64,000 nt of DNA. It comes from Fusobacteriales bacterium. GTDB lineage: Bacteria; Fusobacteriota; Fusobacteriia; Fusobacteriales; Fusobacteriaceae. Shown one piece after another: positions 55,030 to 64,000 of the stretch (positions within the stretch are counted from its first letter, which is position 1; each line of letters opens with the position of its first letter). Under the pieces are notes generated by a model. That model did not search any database, was not told where the DNA came from, and was given only the letters and a program-made list of their open reading frames with translations. Both the position numbers and the translations under genes were made by a program. The DNA is taken from positions 23,345-87,344 of the forward strand of contig JAICDD010000002.1 of NCBI GenBank assembly GCA_020063625.1. Direction: 5' to 3'.

Positions 55030-55908
55030 TTAATTTTCAAATGGATTAAACCAATATTCTTTAATATCTAAAGGTGTATCAGGTGGTAAAAAAGGATTTG
55101 GAATTTCAATAATTTTTCTATTACTTAAATTAGATTTTTTTATATCATCTAAATAATATTTATTAAAAATTTCATCAAGTTTACCATTTTTAGAAATAAT
55201 CTTCATTCCTTCTTTAAGTCGATTAGCTAGTCGTGGTTCTTGTTTTGATACAAAAATATATACAGGAGTAACAATTTTAAGTAATAAAGTTTTTTCAATA
55301 ACAATATTATTTAATCTATTTTTTACAAGTAAATCATATTCTGAATAAATTTCATTTACTCCTCTAGGTAAACCAGAAAATCTATGTGAATTAAGCATTG
55401 AAAATAAGGCATCATAATCAGTACCTAATACAAGATTAAAATTATTTTTTCTTAAAATTTCTGTAGTTGACCATCCCAATCTGGTACCTATTTTTATTTT
55501 TTTTAAATCATCTAATGTTTCAACATTTTTAAAAAGTTCAATATCATCTTTATGAATTAATAAAATTCTATAATTTAATAATCCTTTTCGTATAGGAATG
55601 CGAATAGGTATTGTTTCCCTTTCCCATTCTAGATTAGTAACAGCAACAAAAGTATTTAAAAGTTCTCCACTTTTCATTAATTGTCTTGCTCTTATATTGT
55701 TAACTCTATCTGAAATAAGAGAAGTTATTATGTATTTCCCATATTTTTCTTTTGTAACCTCCATTGCTTTAGTCAATATTTCTAATTTTTGAGCCATTCG
55801 GACATCATTTGCCACCTGTCCACTTTCAAATTTTATTGTATCAAGAGCTTTTATATTTATATAAAAAAAGCTATAAATTAATATTAGATAAATCAATCTT
55901 TTTTTCAT
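55030..55908 (-). CDS. Periplasmic solute-binding-like protein (type 2 fold)
   Basis: This 292-residue protein has a signal peptide (MKKRLIYLILIYSFFYINIKA) and the layout of a family 3-like periplasmic binding protein. Conserved positions include VETLDDLKKIKIGTRLGWSTTEIL in the hinge region and IVTPVYIFVSKQEPRLANRLKEGMKII near the end. Typical amino-acid-binding residues are not clear. No permease or ATPase is adjacent, so it may be an orphan receptor protein. It is transcribed alone. Confidence 0.6.
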   Translation of the reverse strand: MKKRLIYLILIYSFFYINIKALDTIKFESGQVANDVRMAQKLEILTKAMEVTKEKYGKYIITSLISDRVNNIRARQLMKSGELLNTFVAVTNLEWERETIPIRIPIRKGLLNYRILLIHKDDIELFKNVETLDDLKKIKIGTRLGWSTTEILRKNNFNLVLGTDYDALFSMLNSHRFSGLPRGVNEIYSEYDLLVKNRLNNIVIEKTLLLKIVTPVYIFVSKQEPRLANRLKEGMKIISKNGKLDEIFNKYYLDDIKKSNLSNRKIIEIPNPFLPPDTPLDIKEYWFNPFEN

Positions 55909-55998
55909 AATTAATCACCTTACTGTTCATATTAAAAAAATATATTTGTATTTATATTATACACTATTGTCTTGTCATAAACCATAATAAATTTTAAG

Positions 55999-56027
55999 TT
56001 GATTTTTTATTTGTTTTATAGTATTAT
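55999..56027 (+). promoter_or_regulatory. Predicted promoter of the copper operon
   Basis: TTGATT and TATTAT are 17 bases apart. A GC-rich box in an AT-rich region follows at the expected start site. Confidence 0.6.
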
Positions 56028-56028
56028 A

Positions 56029-56051
56029 GTTATAGGGGGTATATCTATAAT
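56029..56051 (+). promoter_or_regulatory. CsoR-like copper operator
   Basis: The sequence TTATAGGGGGTATATCTATA sits just downstream of the -10 box. A G5 run flanked by TAT repeats resembles half of known CsoR sites (ATACCCC/GGGGTAT). No csoR gene is in the window. Confidence 0.45.
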
Positions 56052-56110
56052 GTTATAAAATAAGTTAATTATAAAAAACTTGATTGAATTTATAAAATTA
56101 AGGAGTGAGT

Positions 56111-56250
56111 ATGATGTTTAAACTTTTTAAAAAATAAAAAAAGGATTTAATAAATTTATTAATGAAATGGCAGAAAGTAATGAAAAAAATTTTGGTAGTG
56201 GAAAAATGGATTGTTGTGATTTGAATAAAGAAGAAAAAATAAAAAAATAA
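56111..56250 (+). pseudogene. Small LDCC-type putative metal-binding protein, frameshifted
   Basis: AAGGAG precedes ATG 56111. The first frame reads MMFKLFKK and stops. The next frame continues KKGFNKFINEMAESNEKNFG then SGKMDCCDLNKEEKIKK up to the TAA at 56250. Joining them needs one more A in the A6 run at 56129-56134. The joined peptide of about 46 residues ends in a CC motif like small putative metal-binding proteins described as LDCC-type. It lies between the copper promoter and copA. A homopolymer sequencing error is a real alternative to a true frameshift. Confidence 0.6.
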
Positions 56251-56323
56251 AAAAGGGAAAAAATAAAAAAAATATATAAAAAGAGTAGATTATTAATTAA
56301 AGAGTAATAAATTGGAGGAAATG

Positions 56324-58807
56324 ATGAGTGAAAAAAAAGAGTTTAATGTCATAGGGATGACATGTAGTGCCTGTGCAAATAATATTGAAAGACGTTTAAA
56401 AAAAATAGATGGAATAGAAAGTGCTAATGTAAATTTTGCTATTGAAAAGCTAAATATAGTTTTTGATGAAACTAAAGTAAAACAAGAGGATATAATAAAT
56501 GCAGTAAAAAAAGGTGGGTATGATTTAGAAGAAGAGAAAAAAACAAGAAATGTAACAATTCCTATTGATGGAATGACTTGTACAGCATGTGCTACTGCAA
56601 TAGAAAGAAGAGTAGGGAAATTAGAGGGAGTAGAAAATATAACAGTAAATTTTGCTACTGAAAAAGCAGTAATTAATTATAATAGTGATATTACTAGATT
56701 ATCTGATATAAAAAATACAATAAAAAAAGCAGGATATACACCACTTGAAATAGATAAATCTGACGAAATAGATGCCGATAAATTGAGAAAAGAAAAAGAA
56801 AGAAAAATATTATGGCAAAAATTTATAACTGCTACAACATTTGCAATACCACTATTATATATAGCAATGGGACATATGATAGGATTACCAATTCCTAAAA
56901 TAATAAATCCACATTATCATCCAGTATATTTTGCTTTAATTCAATTAATATTGACAATACCTATTGTAATTGCAGGAAATAAATTTTATATTAATGGATA
57001 TAGAAATTTAATAAAAAGAGAACCTAATATGGATACACTTGTAGCATTAGGTACGTCAGCAGCAATTCTTTATGGAGTATATGCAACATTTGAAATAATA
57101 AATGGAAAATTAGAATTTGCAAATGATTTATATTTTGAAAGTGCAGGAGTTATAATAGCTTTTATTTTATTAGGTAAATATCTAGAAACTGTAACAAAAG
57201 GAAAAACATCTGATGCAATAAAAAAATTAATGGGATTACAGCCTAAAACTGCACTTGTAATAAAAGATAATGAAGAAATAGAAATACCAATAGATGAAGT
57301 AGAAGTAGGAGATATAATTTTAGTAAAACCTGGTGAAAAAATACCAGTAGATGGTATAATAGTAGAGGGAAATACCTCAGTAGATGAAGCTATGTTAACT
57401 GGTGAAAGTATACCAGTAGAAAAAAATAAAGGTGATAAAGTAATAGGTGCATCAATAAATAAAAATGGTACTATAAAATTTAGGGCTGCAAAAGTAGGAA
57501 AAGATACAGCCCTTTCTCAAATAATAAAATTAGTAGAAGAAGCTCAAGGTTCAAAAGCACCAATAGCAAAAATGGCAGATATAATATCTGGATATTTTGT
57601 ACCAATAGTTATTTCAATAGCTATTATATCTGGATTAATATGGTATTTTAGTGGAGCATCACCAGTATTTTCACTTACTATATTTATTGCAGTACTTGTA
57701 ATAGCGTGTCCTTGTGCACTTGGATTAGCTACCCCTACAGCTATTATGGTAGGAACTGGAAAAGGCGCAGAAAATGGAGTATTATTTAAAAATGGTGGAG
57801 CTTTAGAATTGACTCATAAATTGAATACAATAGTATTTGATAAAACAGGAACTATTACAGAAGGAAAACCAGTAGTTACTGATATAATCGTAGCAGATAA
57901 TTATACAAAAAATGAGATATTATCAATAGCAGCATCAGCTGAAAAAGGTTCAGAACATCCTTTAGGAGAAGCGATAGTAAAAGAAGCAGAAAATAAAAAT
58001 ATCTCTTTAAAAAAAGTAGATAAATTTATAGCTATACCAGGTCATGGTATAGAAGTAATAATAGAAAATAAAGATATATACTTGGGAAATAAAAAATTAA
58101 TGATAGAAAAAAATATAGAAATTACTTTAGAAAATGAATCTGATAGATTAGCTGCAGAAGGTAAAACACCTATGTATATCTCTATTGATGGAAATTTAGC
58201 GGGAATAATCGCAGTAGCAGATACAGTAAAACCATCAAGTAAAGATGCAATAAGAAAATTACATGATTTAGGTATAAAAGTAGCTATGATAACAGGGGAT
58301 AATAGAAAAACAGCAGATGCAATAGCAAAACAAGTAGGGATAGATATAGTATTAGCTGAAGTATTACCACAAGATAAGGCAAATGAAGTAAAAAAATTAC
58401 AAGAAACAGGAGATAAAGTAGCAATGGTAGGAGATGGGATAAATGATGCTCCGGCACTAGCTCAAGCAGATGTAGGAATAGCAATAGGTAGTGGTACTGA
58501 TGTAGCAATGGAATCAGCAGATATTGTACTTATGAAAAGTGACCTTGAAGATGTTGTAACTGCAATTGAGCTTAGTAAAGCTACAATTAGAAATATAAAA
58601 CAAAATCTATTTTGGGCATTTGGATATAATACATTAGGAATTCCAATAGCAGCAGGGGTATTGTATGCTTTTGGAGGACCAAAATTAAATCCAATGATAG
58701 CAGGAGCAGCAATGGCGTTTAGTTCTGTATCAGTAGTAACAAATGCACTAAGATTAAAAGGTTTTAAACCTACAGGTTTTAAACCTTCACATAAAAAACT
58801 AATCTAA
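56324..58807 (+). CDS. copA: Copper-exporting P1B-type ATPase
   Basis: This protein of about 827 residues pumps Cu+ out of the cytoplasm. Two N-terminal heavy-metal domains carry [14 protein letters not shown] and [14 protein letters not shown]. Eight membrane spans are expected, with the ion-binding CPC in [15 protein letters not shown]. Phosphorylation site DKTGTITEG, actuator TGESIPV, HP motif SEHPLGEAI and hinge [16 protein letters not shown] are all present. Start ATG 56324 is chosen because GGAGG lies 5 bases before it. It is followed by copZ after 18 bases. Confidence 0.95.
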   Translation: MSEKKEFNVIGMTCSACANNIERRLKKIDGIESANVNFAIEKLNIVFDETKVKQEDIINAVKKGGYDLEEEKKTRNVTIPIDGMTCTACATAIERRVGKLEGVENITVNFATEKAVINYNSDITRLSDIKNTIKKAGYTPLEIDKSDEIDADKLRKEKERKILWQKFITATTFAIPLLYIAMGHMIGLPIPKIINPHYHPVYFALIQLILTIPIVIAGNKFYINGYRNLIKREPNMDTLVALGTSAAILYGVYATFEIINGKLEFANDLYFESAGVIIAFILLGKYLETVTKGKTSDAIKKLMGLQPKTALVIKDNEEIEIPIDEVEVGDIILVKPGEKIPVDGIIVEGNTSVDEAMLTGESIPVEKNKGDKVIGASINKNGTIKFRAAKVGKDTALSQIIKLVEEAQGSKAPIAKMADIISGYFVPIVISIAIISGLIWYFSGASPVFSLTIFIAVLVIACPCALGLATPTAIMVGTGKGAENGVLFKNGGALELTHKLNTIVFDKTGTITEGKPVVTDIIVADNYTKNEILSIAASAEKGSEHPLGEAIVKEAENKNISLKKVDKFIAIPGHGIEVIIENKDIYLGNKKLMIEKNIEITLENESDRLAAEGKTPMYISIDGNLAGIIAVADTVKPSSKDAIRKLHDLGIKVAMITGDNRKTADAIAKQVGIDIVLAEVLPQDKANEVKKLQETGDKVAMVGDGINDAPALAQADVGIAIGSGTDVAMESADIVLMKSDLEDVVTAIELSKATIRNIKQNLFWAFGYNTLGIPIAAGVLYAFGGPKLNPMIAGAAMAFSSVSVVTNALRLKGFKPTGFKPSHKKLI

Positions 58808-58825
58808 AGATAAGGAGTGATATAA

Positions 58826-59029
58826 ATGAAAAAAGAAGTAAAAATTGAAGGAATGAGTTGTGGACATTGTGTAATGCATGTAAAAGAAGCACTTAGTGAA
58901 TTAGATGGTGTAAATAATTTTGATGTAGAAATAGGAAAAGCAGTTATAGATGGAGATGTAAGTGATGATGCAATAAAAGCTGCTATAGATGAAGCAGGGT
59001 ATGATGTAGTAGAAATTATTACAAAATAA
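58826..59029 (+). CDS. copZ: Copper chaperone (CopZ-like HMA protein)
   Basis: This 67-residue single heavy-metal-associated domain has the metal motif GMSCGHCVMHV. It delivers Cu+ to CopA in the cytoplasm. The beta-alpha-beta-beta-alpha-beta pattern is complete (KEVKIEG, EALSELDGVNNFDVEIGKAVIDGDV, AIKAAIDEAGYDVVEI). AAGGAGTG precedes the ATG. It is the last gene of the copper operon. Confidence 0.92.
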   Translation: MKKEVKIEGMSCGHCVMHVKEALSELDGVNNFDVEIGKAVIDGDVSDDAIKAAIDEAGYDVVEIITK

Positions 59030-59048
59030 ATAGTTAATAAAATATATA

Positions 59049-59082
59049 AAACGAGTTCTTTATTAAAAAAGGACTCGTTTTA
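59049..59082 (+). terminator. Terminator with ACGAGTTCTT stem, copy 3
   Basis: ACGAGTTCTT pairs with AAGGACTCGT (one G-U pair) and is followed by TTTT. The left arm is identical to the terminators at 17325 and 27974; the loop differs. Confidence 0.85.
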
Positions 59083-59084
59083 AA

Positions 59085-59400
59085 TTTAGCACAAAGGAAA
59101 ATATGGGAGCACTAGATGCACACAGGATAAAAAATTGACAATGGCAAATGGATAATTAGTGAAAAGTAAGAAGTAAGCAGTGAGAAGTGAAAAGAATAAA
59201 ATAGCACATTTTCAGAGGAGATTAGATTTTCTTGATAAATGCGTTACACGAAGAATACAAAGAATAGAAAAATCAGAACCACAAAGAAAAAACTTAGAGG
59301 TTCTTAGTATTTTTCTTCGTGTTCTTTGTATAACAAAAAATTCGAGTTCATTCGTGCAATTTGTGACTAAAAATCTAGTGGTTTTAAAATTTAATTAAAA
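59085..59400. repeat. Gene-free mosaic of dispersed repeats (region C)
   Basis: The phrases match regions A and B: AAGTAAGAAGTAAGCAGTGAG, ATTAGATTTTCTTGATAAAT (also in A, inverted) and a full palindromic element. The track ORF 59180-59398 is built from these repeats and is not a gene. Confidence 0.8.
59243..59334. repeat. Palindromic repeat element, copy C
   Basis: Ends GTTACACGAAGAATAC and GTTCTTTGTATAAC are inverted repeats. The interior AGAACCACAAAGAAAAAACT and the flank AAAAATTCGAGTTCATTCGT are the same as in copy B. Confidence 0.8.
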
Positions 59401-60064
59401 AAGAAAATTAAAACTATGAAATAGATGAGGATATAGAAATATAAAAAATAATATTAAAAAAACAAGAAATATCTAATTATTAGTATTGAAAATCTCTTTA
59501 TATATTTAATATAAAGAGATTTTTTTTATCTAAAAATTGAGACTTATAAAATTATTGACAATAGAAATAAAATGTATAAATGTTTGAAAAAAAATTAACA
59601 AAATAATATTTATAGTGATTAATATAACTTTATATTTAAAAGTGCTGTTTATTTAATGGAGAAAAATACAAAAAATGAATTTCTATTAAAAGCAATTCAA
59701 TTTATAAATGATTTATTGTAAATAAATATATAATATATATTATACAAGTTGAGATCATTAAAAAAATTAAGTTTTAAAAAGAACAAAATGTGTTTTTATT
59801 AAAATTTAAAATAAAAATCAAACAATTTAAAAATAATTATATTATAAATATAATACAAATTTCAGAAAAAAAACACTATGAAAACTAAAAAAAATAATTT
59901 ACTATTTTAAAACTTCATGATATAATTTTTTTACAAAATAAGAGTAAATTAAAAAGGTTACAAAAATACTATTATTATTTATTTTTTGTAAACGAGAAAT
60001 TAATGGTTACTTTAATTTTTTAAAAAGGTGTATTTCAAAAGGGAAAAAGATAGGGGAGAAAGAA
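59401..60064 (+). other. AT-rich intergenic region before the exopolysaccharide locus
   Basis: Apart from a terminator at 59491 I see no gene in these 664 bases. A 21-codon ORF at 59656 has no ribosome-binding site. Promoter-like AT-rich motifs abound and none stands out. The region may hold the leader of the polysaccharide operon. Confidence 0.5.
59491..59528 (+). terminator. Orphan terminator upstream of the exopolysaccharide locus
   Basis: AATCTCTTTATAT pairs with ATATAAAGAGATT and is followed by seven T. It is about 110 bases after repeat region C and 540 bases before the next gene. Confidence 0.85.
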
Positions 60065-61542
60065 ATGAAGAGACACAGGAAAAAATTTTTCAAAAAAAGC
60101 TTATTAATTCTAATCTTAATATTGTTAGACTATTCTATTATTAATTTTTCATATCTATTCAGTAAGACTCTTTTTCAAATATTTATAGATAAAAATAATA
60201 TATATCAAATTAATAATTTTGCAACAATAACTAGAAATACAATTTCATATCTTGTATTAATTATAGCATTTTGGGCTAGGGATTTATATAAATTAAAGCC
60301 ATGGAATATATGGGAAGAAGTTAGTAGGATTTTATATAGTTCTTTAATGGCAGGAATAGTAATTTCGTTTATTTATATTGATAATGGTGTTCCTAAAGAT
60401 ATTTTTATATGGTGGATAACCTTAATGTTATTTGTAGGAATAGATATAGTAGCAAGATTTTTATTAAGATGTTATTTAAATAAAAAAAATATATACAATA
60501 TAAAAGCAATAATTTTAGGAAGTGGATTTCAAGGAGAAGAATTTTGTGAATATGCTATTGAAAATCCTTTTTCATTATATAAAATAGATGGTTTTGTTTA
60601 TGAAAATAAAGAGATTGTTAATAATAAAAAAGAAGAAGTTTTAAATAAAGAAATTTTTAAAAAAGCAGATATAAAAATTTTAGGTGATATAGAGCATATT
60701 ATTAAATATATAGTAAAACATGCAATTGATGAAGTTGTTATTGCAGTACCAAAAGTTGATAGAAAAGGTCTTTCAGATATTATCCATAAATTAGAAGGGA
60801 AAGTACGTTATATAAAATTTATACCAGATATGTATGGATTAATGACTTTTTCAACTGAGATACATGATTATGAACAAGTACTTACAATTGCTGCATCACA
60901 GGGATTATTAAGTCCTATTAAAAAAATCCAAAAAAGAATATTTGACTTGATTTGCTCTATAATAGGAATAATATTTTTAATTCCAGTATTTATTATAGTA
61001 TATATTTTAATAAAATTAGAAGATGGTGGAAAAGTTATTTTTAAGCAAAAAAGAATTGGAGAAAATGGAAAAGAAATATATATATATATAAGTTTAGAAC
61101 TATGATTTCTAATGCAGAAGAAGTATTGGAAAAGTTAATGAAAGAAAATCCAGAAATAAAAAGAGAATATGAAGAGAATAAAAAATTAAAAAATGATCCA
61201 AGAATAACAAAAATAGGAAAAATTTTAAGAAAAACAAGTATAGATGAACTTCCGCAATTGATAAATGTATTAATAGGAAATATGAGTATAGTAGGACCAA
61301 GACCATATTTGTTTAGAGAAAAAAAAGATATGGGATCAAAATATAAAAGTATTATAAAAACAAAGCCTGGAATAACAGGATTATGGCAAGCAAGTGGAAG
61401 AAATGAAATAGGATTTTATGAAAGAACAGTATTAGACCAATATTATATAAGAAATTGGAGTATATGGTTAGATATTATTATTATTTTAAAAACAATAAAA
61501 GCAGTATTGATTAAAAAGGGAGCTAGCTATGATACAGACTAA
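60065..61542 (+). pseudogene. Undecaprenyl-phosphate sugar phosphotransferase (WbaP/WcaJ type), out of frame at a TA repeat
   Basis: This enzyme normally starts exopolysaccharide synthesis by moving a sugar phosphate to undecaprenyl phosphate. The first part (to 61105) has about four membrane spans, a nucleotide-binding-like domain (IILGSGFQGEEFCEYAIENP) and the start of the catalytic domain (FKQKRIGENGKEIYIY). The rest is in another frame: KFRTMISNAEEVLEKL, KIGKILRKTSIDELPQL, MSIVGPRPYL, KPGITGLWQASGRN. The switch lies in A(TA)7 at 61076-61090. Loss of one TA restores GKEIYIYKFRTMISNAE. GGGGAG precedes the ATG. This may be phase variation, a mutation or an assembly error. Confidence 0.85.
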
Positions 61543-62560
61543 AGATACAAAAATAGATATTGTAATTATAGGGTTAAATTGTGAAAAAACATTAGAAAAA
61601 TGTATTTGTAGTGTACTAAAAATTGATTATAATATGGATTTTATAGATATTTATTATGTTGATGGTGGTTTTAATGATAATTCAAAAAAAATAGCTCAAA
61701 AATATTCAAAAGTAAATATCATAGAATTAAATTTAGAATATCCAACACCTGGAAAGCAACGAAATGAAGGATGGTTAAAAGGTAATAGTAAATATGTACA
61801 ATTTATTGATTCTGATACAATTCTTGATAAAAATTGGTTAAAAAAAGCAGTAAATGAAATAAAAAAAGATAAAAAAATAGGAGCAATTTGTGGAAATAGG
61901 AAAGAATTATATCCAGAAAAATCAATATTTAATTGGATAGGGAATTTAGAATGGAACTTAGCATATGGAGAGATATCAGAATTTGGTGGAGATGTCTTAA
62001 TTAAAAGAGAAGTTTTAGAAAAAACAAAAGGATATAATAGTAATTTAGTAGCAGGAGAAGACCCAGAATTATCACATAGAATAATAAAACTAGGATATAA
62101 AATTGTTAGAATAAATACTGATATGACAAAACATGATTTAGCAATGACAACAGTAAAACAATACTTAAAAAGAGCATATAGAACAGGATATGCCTTTGCA
62201 GAAGTAAATTTTTTACATAATGAAATGTGGAAAACAGAAGTAAAAAGAATATTAAAAAGAGGCGGAATTTCATTGGGATTAATTAGTATTGGACTACTAT
62301 TAATTTTAATTAATAGAATATTAGCGATATCAATAATTTTATTAGGAATATACATTTTATTTAGACCACGATTACAATTAGTAAAAAAATTTATGTATAA
62401 TCTTAAATTAACTAAAAAGGAATCAAAACTTTATTGTTGGCATTTATCAGTTATAGTTTTGCCACAATTAATAGGAGTACTAAGATATTATATAGGAAAA
62501 ATTTTAAATAAACCTTTAAGAAATAAAAAAAATAAGTTGAGTACTGGAGGAATTAATTAA
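61529..62560 (+). CDS. Family 2 glycosyltransferase
   Basis: This 343-residue protein has a GT-A domain with nucleotide-sugar binding IDIVIIGLNCEKTLEKCI and metal-binding FIDSDT. The acceptor-site motif AGEDPELSHRI is also present. Two or three hydrophobic segments at the C-terminus (about residues 245-285 and 305-325) anchor it in the membrane. It adds a sugar to the lipid-linked repeat unit; which sugar is unknown. It overlaps the end of the sugar transferase gene by 14 bases, with AGGGAG before its ATG. Confidence 0.85.
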   Translation: MIQTKDTKIDIVIIGLNCEKTLEKCICSVLKIDYNMDFIDIYYVDGGFNDNSKKIAQKYSKVNIIELNLEYPTPGKQRNEGWLKGNSKYVQFIDSDTILDKNWLKKAVNEIKKDKKIGAICGNRKELYPEKSIFNWIGNLEWNLAYGEISEFGGDVLIKREVLEKTKGYNSNLVAGEDPELSHRIIKLGYKIVRINTDMTKHDLAMTTVKQYLKRAYRTGYAFAEVNFLHNEMWKTEVKRILKRGGISLGLISIGLLLILINRILAISIILLGIYILFRPRLQLVKKFMYNLKLTKKESKLYCWHLSVIVLPQLIGVLRYYIGKILNKPLRNKKNKLSTGGIN

Positions 62561-63594
62561 TGAAAAAAAATATTTTTTTTATAATATTTATTTTAACAAT
62601 GATTAGTTGTAGTAAATTAAATGAAAAAACAATAAAAAACATTGAATTTAAAAATGAGAATATAACTACTAAAGAAAAAGAAATAAATATTTCTTCAAAA
62701 GAAGAGATAAAAGAATTTAATAAAATAAGTAAAGAGTCCTATAAAATTGGAGCGGGAGATGTTTTAGTATTTATACCCTCTAAAAAAGATTTTGAAAATT
62801 TAACATTACAAGTAGGACCAGATGGAAATATAAATATTCCTGATATAGGAATTGTAAAAGTAAAAGATAAAACAATAGAAGATGTAGAAAAAGAAATAAA
62901 TGAAAAAATAACAAAAATATATAATTTTTTAAAATATACAGTAATAGTTACTCAATTTAATAATAATAAAGTCTATATATGGGGAAATGTAGAAAAAACA
63001 GGAGTTATTTATTTATCACAAGAAAATAATTTAATAGAAACTATTTCTTTAGCTGGAGGAATTAAATAAAGTCTAGAAGATTTAGAAAATAGTGATATTC
63101 TATGTAAAATTATAAGAAAAAATGGGAAAACTATTACATTAAATTTAAAAGATATAATATTTAAAGGTGAAATAGAAAAAAATATAAAAATTTTAAATGG
63201 AGATATAGTGTATGTATCAATGAAAAAATCAAATGAAAATAATGTATATATATATGGAGCAGTAAATAAAACAGGTATATTAAAATATGAAGATGGTTTA
63301 ACTTTAATAGATGCTATATTTAGAAGTGGAGGATTTAATAGATTTTCTGATTCTTCAAAAGTATATATATTATCAAAATCAGATAATAAAAAATATTCAA
63401 TAAAAGAAATAAATATGAAAAATTTAAACAATACTTCACTAGAAAATATAATATTAGAACCTAATGATATAGTTTATGTAGAAAAAAATAATATATCTAC
63501 ATTTAATGACTTTGTAAATAATATATTAGAGCCATTAAGAACATTAAATTTAATTACAGACACAGCAATAAATATAGATACATTAAGTAATTGA
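62560..63594 (+). pseudogene. Polysaccharide export outer-membrane lipoprotein (Wza type), interrupted by an in-frame stop
   Basis: A lipoprotein signal (lipobox MISC) is followed by the polysaccharide export domain (YKIGAGDVLVFIPSKKDFE, QVGPDGNINIPDIGIVKVKD). An SLBB domain follows (NNKVYIWGNVEKTGVIYLSQ). Then TAA at 63067-63069 interrupts the frame after AGGIK. The same frame continues without shift through SLEDLENSDILCKIIRKNGK, a second SLBB repeat (NVYIYGAVNKTGILKYEDG) and a normal C-terminus ending at 63594. One base change (for example CAA or GAA to TAA) explains it. The start overlaps the previous stop by one base. Confidence 0.85.
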
Positions 63595-63642
63595 TTCTAT
63601 TAAGGGGAATAGTAAATAATAAAAAATATGAGGGAGAAAGAT

Positions 63643-63945
63643 ATGAGATTTAATAAAAGAAAAGATATTATACCAATAGAAATATTAAAAAAACATTATT
63701 TATTAATATTTATAGTTGGATCTATTTCATTTTTAGGTATGTGGTATTTTTTTAAAGATACAGTACAAGTTTATTTTGAATCAAAAGGATATTTAGAAAT
63801 AGAGCCAGTAGTTGTTCCGGCATATTCTAAAAATAGTTTTGAAGTATCACAAAATAGTATAACACAATATTATGACAATTATGTAGGTACTCAAATAGAA
63901 AAGTTCGTGTCAAGTATTTGTAGGAAAATTTTTTATACTCCCTAA
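63643..63945 (+). pseudogene. Chain-length determinant protein (Wzc/Wzz type), truncated 5' fragment
   Basis: ATG 63643 has GAGGGAG upstream and begins MRFNKRKDIIPIEILKKHYL. A transmembrane segment (LLIFIVGSISFLGMWYFF) and the start of a Wzz domain follow (FESKGYLEIEPVVVPAYSKN, QYYDNYVGTQIE). After that the similarity stops, and about 15 unrelated codons (KFVSSICRKIFYTP) run to the stop. A normal Wzc would continue for hundreds of residues. The break coincides with a possible mobile-element end. It would have acted with the Wza-like gene in export. Confidence 0.7.
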
Positions 63946-64000
63946 TTTCTATAATTTTATGCAATACCTTTTATTTTTCTATATGTTCCATTTACTTGAC
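63903..64000. mobile_element. Possible transposable-element end (IS or MITE) inside the Wzc-like gene
   Basis: Where the Wzc coding sequence stops, the sequence GTTCGTGTCAAGTA begins. The last eight bases of the window, TACTTGAC, are the exact complement of its GTCAAGTA part (63909-63916). This would suit either the left part of an insertion sequence with an internal inverted repeat or a miniature element of about 100 bases. The window ends too early to decide, and no transposase ORF is visible. Confidence 0.4.

Noticed and set aside
58284-58508. Leucine-rich antisense ORF within copA
   Set aside because: Shadow of the copA hinge region; composition reflects the complement of codons for Ala, Gly and Lys.
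59180-59398. Track ORF of 72 residues on the plus strand
   Set aside because: It is made of the dispersed palindromic repeat; similar sequence elsewhere is not open in the same frame.
59656-59721. 21-codon ORF in the AT-rich region before the exopolysaccharide genes
   Set aside because: No ribosome-binding site precedes it and it is short enough to be chance.
61696-62355. Long antisense ORF of 219 residues
   Set aside because: It is a shadow of the family 2 glycosyltransferase, whose frame shows clear motifs on the other strand.

Overview
The window is AT-rich DNA from an anaerobic, diderm, low-GC bacterium. Several things fit a fermentative member of the Fusobacteriota or a near relative: lipoproteins and a small outer-membrane barrel, anaerobic sulfite reductase, a sodium-pumping NQR-type complex, PTS mannitol use, a glmS ribozyme and a Wza/Wzc-style polysaccharide export locus. 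The phylum is my inference from gene content. No rRNA or tRNA is present to fix it, and I name no species.

Layout. 1-956: end of an anaerobic sulfite reductase (asrC) and a short sirohydrochlorin chelatase. 1.0-7.4 kb (minus): a glutamine-amidotransferase-like peptidase followed by a complete Opp/Dpp peptide importer, with a read-through terminator after the binding protein. 7.5-12.9 kb (minus): dCMP deaminase, pyruvate carboxylase and a YibE/F membrane protein. 12.9-13.8 kb: a gene-free mosaic of repeats. 13.8-16.6 kb (minus): agmatine-to-putrescine pathway (aguA-aguB) and a GNAT protein. 16.7-28 kb (plus): an outer-membrane barrel, then a beta-glucan-type operon: GH4 glycosidase, BadF-type kinase, ABC binding protein, two permeases (one frameshifted), a chemoreceptor, a ROK repressor and a GH8 lipoprotein glycanase. 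28-29 kb (minus): phosphofructokinase. 29.2-33.5 kb (plus): nqrBCDEF without nqrA, plus a conserved unknown gene. 33.5-36.1 kb (minus): aroK, an aroB-ppx/gppA fusion and a 42-residue small protein. 36.2-39.7 kb (minus): lacI and a GH65 phosphorylase with matching operators. 39.9-42.5 kb (plus): alkaline phosphatase and a second YibE/F protein. 42.5-45.9 kb (minus): three small unknown proteins and glmS behind a glmS ribozyme. 46.2-55 kb (plus): a divergent mannitol-type PTS permease, mtlR, a second repeat mosaic, mtlA, mtlD and an orphan lactose-type EIIA. 55-59 kb: a solute-binding protein (minus), then a copper operon (broken small LDCC-type ORF, copA, copZ) behind a CsoR-like site. 59-60 kb: a third repeat mosaic and AT-rich DNA. 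60-64 kb: the start of an exopolysaccharide locus in which three of four genes are interrupted.

How genes work together. The GH8 enzyme probably cuts an external beta-glucan (or chitosan). The ABC system imports the oligosaccharide, the kinase phosphorylates it and GH4 splits it, under the ROK repressor. Mannitol enters through MtlA and is oxidised by MtlD. The NQR complex and pyruvate carboxylase suggest sodium-coupled fermentative metabolism.

Most unusual features: (i) an AroB-Ppx/GppA fusion; (ii) an NQR operon without NqrA; (iii) a WbaP-like sugar transferase put out of frame by one unit of a TA microsatellite, followed by a nonsense codon in the Wza-like gene and a truncated Wzc-like gene next to a possible transposable-element end; (iv) three families of dispersed repeats, including a conserved 3'-end stem-loop and a palindromic element of about 70-92 bp; (v) matching LacI operators and paired AT-rich boxes at the ROK-linked promoter. 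Several interruptions lie in simple-sequence runs, so assembly error must be excluded before they are read as biology.
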